From Chromatiales bacterium (GTDB taxonomy: Bacteria; Pseudomonadota; Gammaproteobacteria; Steroidobacterales; Woeseiaceae): DNA of 40,132 nucleotides. A model generated the notes under the pieces. It worked only from the letters and a program-made list of their open reading frames with translations, made no database searches and was not told the origin of the DNA. Each line of letters opens with the position of its first letter. Positions within the stretch are counted from its first letter, which is position 1. Where the stretch lies: contig SHLT01000011.1 in NCBI GenBank assembly GCA_004282875.1, forward strand, positions 1 to 40,132. Direction: 5' to 3'. Positions 35,416 through 40,132 of the stretch are shown here, in pieces. The position numbers and the translations under genes are program-made.

Positions 35416-36340
35416 GAGTCGCCTCCTGGTATGACGTCTTTTCCTGCAGGTAGAACTCGGTGAAGCGATCGTCCGGATAGAGACCGTTGTCTATTTCGTA
35501 ACGCCCCATGAGTTCAGGGTACCTCTCCTCCAGCATGTACAGGGCAATGACCAGGCGGTCGTTCAGCCACGCGGAGTAGCGTTTCGATGCGCTCGTTTCC
35601 AGGAGAAACGTGCCGACGTAGTTGATTGTTCCCGGCTTCACAACGAACTTCAGGTCCAGGTGCTCCAGGGGAAATCCGTAGTAACCATCGCCAACGTCCA
35701 ACGACGCATTTTCCCAGACGTAGGAACCGGCCTTCGCCCTGGCCACCCGGTAGTACTGCCCCGCGCGCAATGGTTTGAACTCGATGCTGTCGCCGATGCT
35801 GTTGAGGCGATTTATCCTGACGTTGGTCATCGGCTCGGTGGCATTGTAGGAAATGATGACCAGCCCCTCGTCGGGAGCCAGGTTCTCGAGATCGATGCGC
35901 TCGATAACATCACGCTCGACATGTTTGAGCACGTTCTCATAGGCCAGCTGGTTACCCATGTAGACCTTCAGCACCCGCCCATGATCGAGACACTTGAATC
36001 CCGGGACGTCGGGACTGACCAGGTTCGCGACGTCCCTGACGATCGTCTCGACATAGGTTGCCCTGGCCTGCTCGACATCCCGCCACTCCCGGATGCGGTC
36101 GACGGCGGCCCGCAGTATCTCCGTTTCACGGGGATCGAGTCGGCTGCTCGCCTCCCCGAACAACTCGGCAATCCTGCGTTCGTGCTTGTCACGAATCTTG
36201 TCCGTGCGCTCGCGATGTACGTTGGCGGAATTCTCGAGCTTCTCCTGGCACTTCAGGTAGGCACGGGACGGTTCCGCGTGCGCCACGACACCTGCACACA
36301 GCAGCACCAGGACGAGTGTTAGACGTGAACCGTAACGCAT
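35402..36340 (-). CDS. Secreted protein of unknown function with N-terminal coiled coil
   Basis: The 312-residue precursor has a signal peptide (YGSRLTLVLVLLCAGVVAHA). A charged helical, coiled-coil-like region follows at about 30-105 (KIRDKHERRIAELFGEASSR). The beta-rich C-terminal part contains GLVIISYNATEPMTNVRINR and LRAGQYYRVARAKAGSYVWE, slightly like DUF2846-type surface proteins. I do not recognise the family. The ATG at 36340 shares its A with the upstream stop (TGATG) and follows AAGG. A TTG four codons earlier is possible. It lies between two predicted extracytoplasmic peptidases, overlapping the S9 peptidase gene by 14 bases, and may be their partner (inference). Confidence 0.75.
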   Translation of the reverse strand: MRYGSRLTLVLVLLCAGVVAHAEPSRAYLKCQEKLENSANVHRERTDKIRDKHERRIAELFGEASSRLDPRETEILRAAVDRIREWRDVEQARATYVETIVRDVANLVSPDVPGFKCLDHGRVLKVYMGNQLAYENVLKHVERDVIERIDLENLAPDEGLVIISYNATEPMTNVRINRLNSIGDSIEFKPLRAGQYYRVARAKAGSYVWENASLDVGDGYYGFPLEHLDLKFVVKPGTINYVGTFLLETSASKRYSAWLNDRLVIALYMLEERYPELMGRYEIDNGLYPDDRFTEFYLQEKTSYQEATHAAD

Positions 36341-38040
36341 CACCTTGCGCAACTCGTCGCTGCGACTGTCCCCTCCCAGTCGGGGTCGGCAACGCCCAGC
36401 CAGGCATTGCCGTCACGCGCGACGAGGTGGATCCGGCCAAACGCCGCGTGCCGCTCGACGTGCACCGTTTCGAAGCCGGCCGCCCTGAGCTCGCCGTCAA
36501 TTTCGATCGGCCAGCCGCGTTCGGGCGTCAACTCCAGGTTGATCTTTTCGCCATAGCTAATGCGTTCGCCGGTCTCTGTCTCACCGCGTTCCGGATGGAC
36601 GCGCGGCAGGGCCACCGACATGGCCGCATCATGGCCCTGGTCGACATGCCGTGAAATGGTCTGGACGATGGCCGACAGGATCCGAATGCCGCCTGCCGCA
36701 CCCAGCGCGAGCACCACTTCGCCATCTCGCGTCACGACCGTCGGGGCGATCGTCGTACGGGGCCGCGACCCTGGCTTCTGGTCGGCCGCCGAAAGATAGC
36801 TGCCCATCGTCGCGGCATAGACGAACCCGAGCTCCGGCGTGATAACGCGAGACCCGAACAACGGCCCGACGGTTTGCGTGATGCTGACAATGCGTCCCTC
36901 GCAATCTGCGATCGTAAAGTGGGTCGTATGGTGGCTGTCCTTTCCCCAGTGGCTGCCGCTCCAATCAGTGGCTGAGGCCAGCACCGGCCCGCCCTGTGCG
37001 GGCGACGAATCGAAGCCGGACACGCCAGTCGCGGCCGGCAAGCGAATGGACGCTGCCTGCTCCGCCGCCCAGGCTTTGTCTGCGACGCCGATGAGGTCGA
37101 GCTCCGCCCGGTCAGCGGCCATGCTGTTGATCGTCAGGGCCAGTGCCTGGTTCATCGCTGCCGCCCACTGCGACTCCGTCAGCGCGGCCATGTCGATGTT
37201 CTCGAGAATGTTGAGCGCCTTAACGACGAGACCGCCACCCGCGGGAGCCGCAAGCGAGTGAATGTCGTAACCGCGATAGCGGGTCGTGATGTAGCGGCCG
37301 TCGAGAACCTCGTAACCGGCCAGGTCGTCGGCGGTCACGTGGCCACCGTTCGCCGCCATGTCCGCCGCAATCTGCGTTGCGATCTCGCCCCGGTAGAAAT
37401 CTTCGGCACCGGCGTCGGCGAGACGCGAAATGGTCCTCGCGAGTTGCGGTTGCCTAAGCAAGTCGCCCGCGTCATAGGCGCTGTTGTCAGCTTCGACAAA
37501 TACCCGCTGAAATCCCGGGTTGTCCTTGAAGTTCTCGAGGCCGTTCTCATGGCGGGCGGCCGCGCCAGGCGTCAACCGGTAGCCGTCCCTCGCTATTCTC
37601 GCAGGCTCCTGCAGCAAGGCAGACCACGGCAGCGACCCGTGCTCGAGGTGAAGGCGTGCGAGTCCCGCGACGACGCCCGGTGTCGCGATGGTCCCGTACC
37701 CCTGCGACACCGGTTCCTCGGGCGGCGTGTACCCGGCCGGCACTGCGGTCATGCCGTTGTATCCCTGGTAGCGGCCGTCCGGGAACCTGACGAGAATCTG
37801 CGTGCGGCCACCGAGGTTGCTCATCGACGGCTCGACAACTGCAAGGGCGAAACCCGCGGCCACGGCTGCGTCGGCGGCATTGCCGCCCTGCTGGAGCACA
37901 GCCCGCGCTACATCGGTCGCCACCGGATGCGCGGTTGCAGCCACGCTGTTGCGGGACTCCGGGGACTTGCCTGCGGGCAGGGACTGGCAGCCCGCAAACA
38001 CGAGCAGGAAGCCCAGCAGCGCAAGGCAAGATCGGCTCAT
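36340..38040 (-). CDS. Gamma-glutamyltranspeptidase-like Ntn-hydrolase, probable lipoprotein, altered substrate pocket
   Basis: A 566-residue GGT-fold protein. An N-terminal lipoprotein-like signal, LLGFLLVFAGC (Cys18), suggests membrane anchoring. The autoprocessing nucleophile is retained: SHHTTHFTIADCEG, with Thr372 beginning the predicted small subunit. Residues that hold the gamma-glutamyl substrate in E. coli GGT are changed in my ungapped comparison from memory. DGRETAP is NGMTAVP here, so the binding Arg becomes Met97. The MDDF motif is MGSY (Asp to Ser414), and the paired Ser before the oxyanion loop is Thr-Thr. It may hydrolyse something other than gamma-glutamyl compounds. Its start and stop share single bases with guanine deaminase and the secreted protein. 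Confidence 0.88.
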   Translation of the reverse strand: MSRSCLALLGFLLVFAGCQSLPAGKSPESRNSVAATAHPVATDVARAVLQQGGNAADAAVAAGFALAVVEPSMSNLGGRTQILVRFPDGRYQGYNGMTAVPAGYTPPEEPVSQGYGTIATPGVVAGLARLHLEHGSLPWSALLQEPARIARDGYRLTPGAAARHENGLENFKDNPGFQRVFVEADNSAYDAGDLLRQPQLARTISRLADAGAEDFYRGEIATQIAADMAANGGHVTADDLAGYEVLDGRYITTRYRGYDIHSLAAPAGGGLVVKALNILENIDMAALTESQWAAAMNQALALTINSMAADRAELDLIGVADKAWAAEQAASIRLPAATGVSGFDSSPAQGGPVLASATDWSGSHWGKDSHHTTHFTIADCEGRIVSITQTVGPLFGSRVITPELGFVYAATMGSYLSAADQKPGSRPRTTIAPTVVTRDGEVVLALGAAGGIRILSAIVQTISRHVDQGHDAAMSVALPRVHPERGETETGERISYGEKINLELTPERGWPIEIDGELRAAGFETVHVERHAAFGRIHLVARDGNAWLGVADPDWEGTVAATSCAR

Positions 38041-39323
38041 CAGATTTGTTCTCCATTCACATACGTGGCCGCAATATTGCGATCGTCGGCCAGCGTGATC
38101 AACGCAAACAGCTTTTCCTCAATCGTCGACGCCGCGGCAATGCGCCGTTTCGTCAGGGTCGTTCCCTCATAGTCGAGGACCACGAAGTCGGCCTCTTTGC
38201 CTGGCGCGAAGTTGCCAATCTTGTCATCGAGATACAGTGCTTCGGCAGCACCCAGTGTAGCGAGGTACAGTGCTCGCGCTGCCGGCAACGCATGTTCCTG
38301 CAAGTGCAGCACTTTGTACGCCTCGCTCGCTGTTCTCAGCAAGGACAGGCTCGTGCCTCCGCCGACATCGGTCCCCAGCCCGCAACGAATGCCGGCCTCG
38401 CGCATCGACGACAGGTCGAACAGGCCGCTGCCAAGGAATAGATTGGACGTCGGACAAAACGCGGCTGCACCACCGGCGGTAGCCATGCTCTTGCGATCCT
38501 GCGCGTCCATGTGCAGGCAATGCGCAAACACGGCCCGCTCGCGCAGGAGACCGTGCTGCTCGTAGACATCGAGATAGCTGCGGCTGTCGGGAAACAGCCG
38601 GGCGATTTCCTCGACTTCATCCATGTTTTCCGCAAGATGCGTATGCACCCAGACATCCGGATATTCGCTTGCGAGACGGCCGGCGGCGGCAAGCTGCGCA
38701 GACGACGATGTCAGCGCGAAACGCGGCGTGATCGCATAGCCGAGGCGGCCCTTGCCATGCCAGCGTTCGATGAGTGCTTTGCTGTCCGTGTATCCCGTGT
38801 CCGCATCGTCGCGCAGTTCCGGTGGACAGTTCGTGTCCATGAGCACCTTGCCTGCCATCAGGCGCATGCCCTTCGCCTCCGCAGCCTCGAACACGGCGTC
38901 GGCCGAATGCGCATGCACTGTCCCGAACACGAGCGCCGTCGTCGTACCGTTGGCGAGCATTTCGTCGACAAACGCGCGCGCCACCTCCCGCGCGTGGTCC
39001 GGGTCGGCGAATTTCGCTTCGCCGGGAAACGCGTATTGATTCAGCCAGTCCAGCAGCTGGGCCCCGTAGGAGCCGATGATGTCGAGCTGCGGGAAGTGCA
39101 CGTGGCAGTCGATGAAGCCGGGGACGATGAGCTTGCCGCCAAGGTCGCGGACCGGCATGTCGGCGGGCAGCCCGGCCAGCAGCGCGGCGGCGTCGCCGGC
39201 ATGGACGATGTGGCCGCCGTCGATGACCAGCAGGCCGTCGTCAAAATACTCCCAGGTCGCGGCGTCCGCCTCCTCGCCCGGGTCGGCAAGACAGTGCATG
39301 ATCGACGCGCGCAGCGCCTGCAC
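38040..39323 (-). CDS. guaD: Guanine deaminase
   Basis: A 427-residue amidohydrolase that converts guanine to xanthine and ammonia. The metal-binding start PGFIDCHVHFPQLDIIGSYG has His74 and His76. VHTHLAEN and FAHCLHMD supply further histidines, and GLGTDVGGGTSLSLL carries the metal Asp and the guanine-deaminase signature. The length is normal. Translation starts at GTG 39323, which shares its G with the stop of ureidoglycolate lyase (TAGTG). The next gene starts on the last base of its own stop. With allantoicase and ureidoglycolate lyase it forms the purine-nitrogen part of the operon. Confidence 0.95.
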   Translation of the reverse strand: MQALRASIMHCLADPGEEADAATWEYFDDGLLVIDGGHIVHAGDAAALLAGLPADMPVRDLGGKLIVPGFIDCHVHFPQLDIIGSYGAQLLDWLNQYAFPGEAKFADPDHAREVARAFVDEMLANGTTTALVFGTVHAHSADAVFEAAEAKGMRLMAGKVLMDTNCPPELRDDADTGYTDSKALIERWHGKGRLGYAITPRFALTSSSAQLAAAGRLASEYPDVWVHTHLAENMDEVEEIARLFPDSRSYLDVYEQHGLLRERAVFAHCLHMDAQDRKSMATAGGAAAFCPTSNLFLGSGLFDLSSMREAGIRCGLGTDVGGGTSLSLLRTASEAYKVLHLQEHALPAARALYLATLGAAEALYLDDKIGNFAPGKEADFVVLDYEGTTLTKRRIAAASTIEEKLFALITLADDRNIAATYVNGEQI

Positions 39324-39829
39324 TACAGCGCCTCCAGCATGATGCAGCGATCGAGCATGTGCTGCTCGCAGTTCGCCTCCACGCCGCCGCGGTCAATGAT
39401 CAGGAAATCCTGGCCCGCATCGAACGCAATCAGCGGCATGTGCCAGGTGCCGCGATGGTAGTTGATACCCTGGCGGCCGTTACTCACAAACGCCCGCAGA
39501 TCGCCTGCCTCCACGCTCTCGCCGGGCGGCGCCACGAGTATGACCATGCGGCAGGGCTTCAGCGGCACGAATGCCTGGCTGCCCAGCGGGTGACGCTCGA
39601 CCATGTCGACCCGGAGCGGCAACGCTGTCGGTGCGCGACATCGCGCAATGCTGATCGCCACGTCGCCATCGGCCAGGTCGACCTTGCACAGGTCGTCGAA
39701 GCGCTGGAAGCGAGCCTCGTTCATGGCGTGAGGATTGTCCTGCGCGCCCTCGATCACGTCGCCATAGGGGGCAAAGCGCTCGCGCGTCAGCGGTTCGGGC
39801 CTCAGTGACAATGCGTCGGCTTCAGCCAT
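39323..39829 (-). CDS. allA: Ureidoglycolate lyase
   Basis: A 168-residue cupin-fold enzyme that splits ureidoglycolate into glyoxylate and urea, the step after allantoicase. Family features are RPEPLTRERFAPYGDVIE near the N-terminus, MVERHPLGSQAFVPL, and the metal-region segment GINYHRGTWHMPLIAF, followed by FLIIDRGG. The ATG at 39829 is preferred. It overlaps the allantoicase stop by 8 bases and gives the usual family N-terminus. A start 21 codons earlier would read deeper into allantoicase. It is tightly coupled to guaD downstream. Confidence 0.94.
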   Translation of the reverse strand: MAEADALSLRPEPLTRERFAPYGDVIEGAQDNPHAMNEARFQRFDDLCKVDLADGDVAISIARCRAPTALPLRVDMVERHPLGSQAFVPLKPCRMVILVAPPGESVEAGDLRAFVSNGRQGINYHRGTWHMPLIAFDAGQDFLIIDRGGVEANCEQHMLDRCIMLEAL

Positions 39830-40132
39830 GAACCTGCCCGAAGAGCCGAATGCGACTGACGCCGCCATCGGGATAGATCGACATTCGTACATGGCTCACT
39901 GGGCCGACCTCCAACAGGGCGTCGTCGAAGTAGTGTTGCTGGTCCATCTTGAGCTTCGCTTCCGGAAGCAGCGGCTGCCATTTTGGCGAGTCGTACGTTG
40001 CTTCACCGTCGCTGTCGAACAGTGCTGCTTCCAGCGAGACCCGGTCGGGGTAGTTGCCCTTGAAGTGCGCCGTGTCGATCTCGGCGCGTTCGATCACCCC
40101 CGGCTGGCCCAGCGCCAGTATCACCCAGTCGT
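39822..40132 (-). CDS. alc: Allantoicase, C-terminal 103 residues (5' end beyond the right edge)
   Basis: Allantoicase hydrolyses allantoate to ureidoglycolate and urea. Only the C-terminal part is visible. It contains LALGQPGVIERAEIDTAHFKGNYPDRVSLEAA, a diagnostic allantoicase segment of which the AEIDTAHFKGN core is strongest, and ends with VSHVRMSIYPDGGVSRIRLFGQ. The frame stays open to the window edge, so the start lies outside. Its stop overlaps the ureidoglycolate lyase start by 8 bases. Confidence 0.93.
   Translation of the reverse strand, partial: DWVILALGQPGVIERAEIDTAHFKGNYPDRVSLEAALFDSDGEATYDSPKWQPLLPEAKLKMDQQHYFDDALLEVGPVSHVRMSIYPDGGVSRIRLFGQVHG

Noticed and set aside
38511-39461. 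316-codon plus-strand open frame
   Set aside because: It is antisense to guaD and the end of allA, both secure genes.

Overview
The window looks like chromosomal DNA from a free-living, GC-rich gammaproteobacterium, possibly a marine or sediment lineage such as Woeseiales. That placement is an inference from protein style, base composition and the mix of histidine and purine catabolism. Genes are very tightly packed. Most neighbours overlap by 1 to 14 bases, several convergent pairs overlap at their stop codons, and no gene-free stretch exceeds about 140 bases. I see no tRNA, rRNA, CRISPR array, insertion sequence or phage gene.

Layout. (1) 1-4417: a histidine-utilisation locus, with hutF-hutC-hutU leftward (hutU runs off the left edge) and hutI divergent. 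A perfect 10-base palindrome between hutF and hutI is the likely HutC operator. (2) 4429-5655: a Bcr/CflA-type drug-efflux transporter. (3) 5652-15118: the most unusual part. Two divergent, translationally coupled operons carry four B12-binding-type radical SAM proteins, a small four-helix membrane protein, a GNAT acyltransferase, an unrecognised 243-residue protein and a GH3-family acyl-adenylating/amide-forming enzyme. I read it as an uncharacterised biosynthetic cluster. (4) 15085-21046: a leftward operon of an ATP/ADP-carrier-like transporter, cytochrome b561, a 3-oxoadipyl-CoA-type thiolase, a nitroreductase and an RND/MMPL exporter whose end overlaps the GH3 gene. (5) 21136-25112: a thioredoxin-fold peroxiredoxin-like protein, a 7TM-PAS-PAS-GGDEF diguanylate cyclase and an APH/hydroxylysine-kinase-like phosphotransferase. 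(6) 25127-28538: an AlbA_2 (Schlafen-type) protein, a LOG-type nucleotide phosphoribohydrolase, two divergent paralogous phosphoribosyltransferases and a CBS-pair protein. (7) 28636-33385: OsmC, a SIMPL-domain protein, a large TPR membrane protein and a secreted protein with calcium-loop-like motifs. (8) 33484-40132: a leftward run of six coupled genes: allantoicase (cut by the right edge), ureidoglycolate lyase, guanine deaminase, a gamma-glutamyltranspeptidase-like lipoprotein with an altered substrate pocket, a secreted protein of unknown function and an S9 peptidase.

How the genes fit together. The ends are nitrogen-scavenging systems: HutU, HutI and HutF give a histidine route through formimidoylglutamate deimination, and GuaD, Alc and AllA handle guanine and ureides. 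The LOG/phosphoribosyltransferase block could interconvert free bases and nucleotides. The radical SAM-GNAT-GH3 cluster has no assigned product. Its content (radical chemistry, acyl transfer, acyl activation and a nearby lipid-type exporter) suggests a small modified acyl or amide metabolite. That is inference, not recognition of a known pathway.
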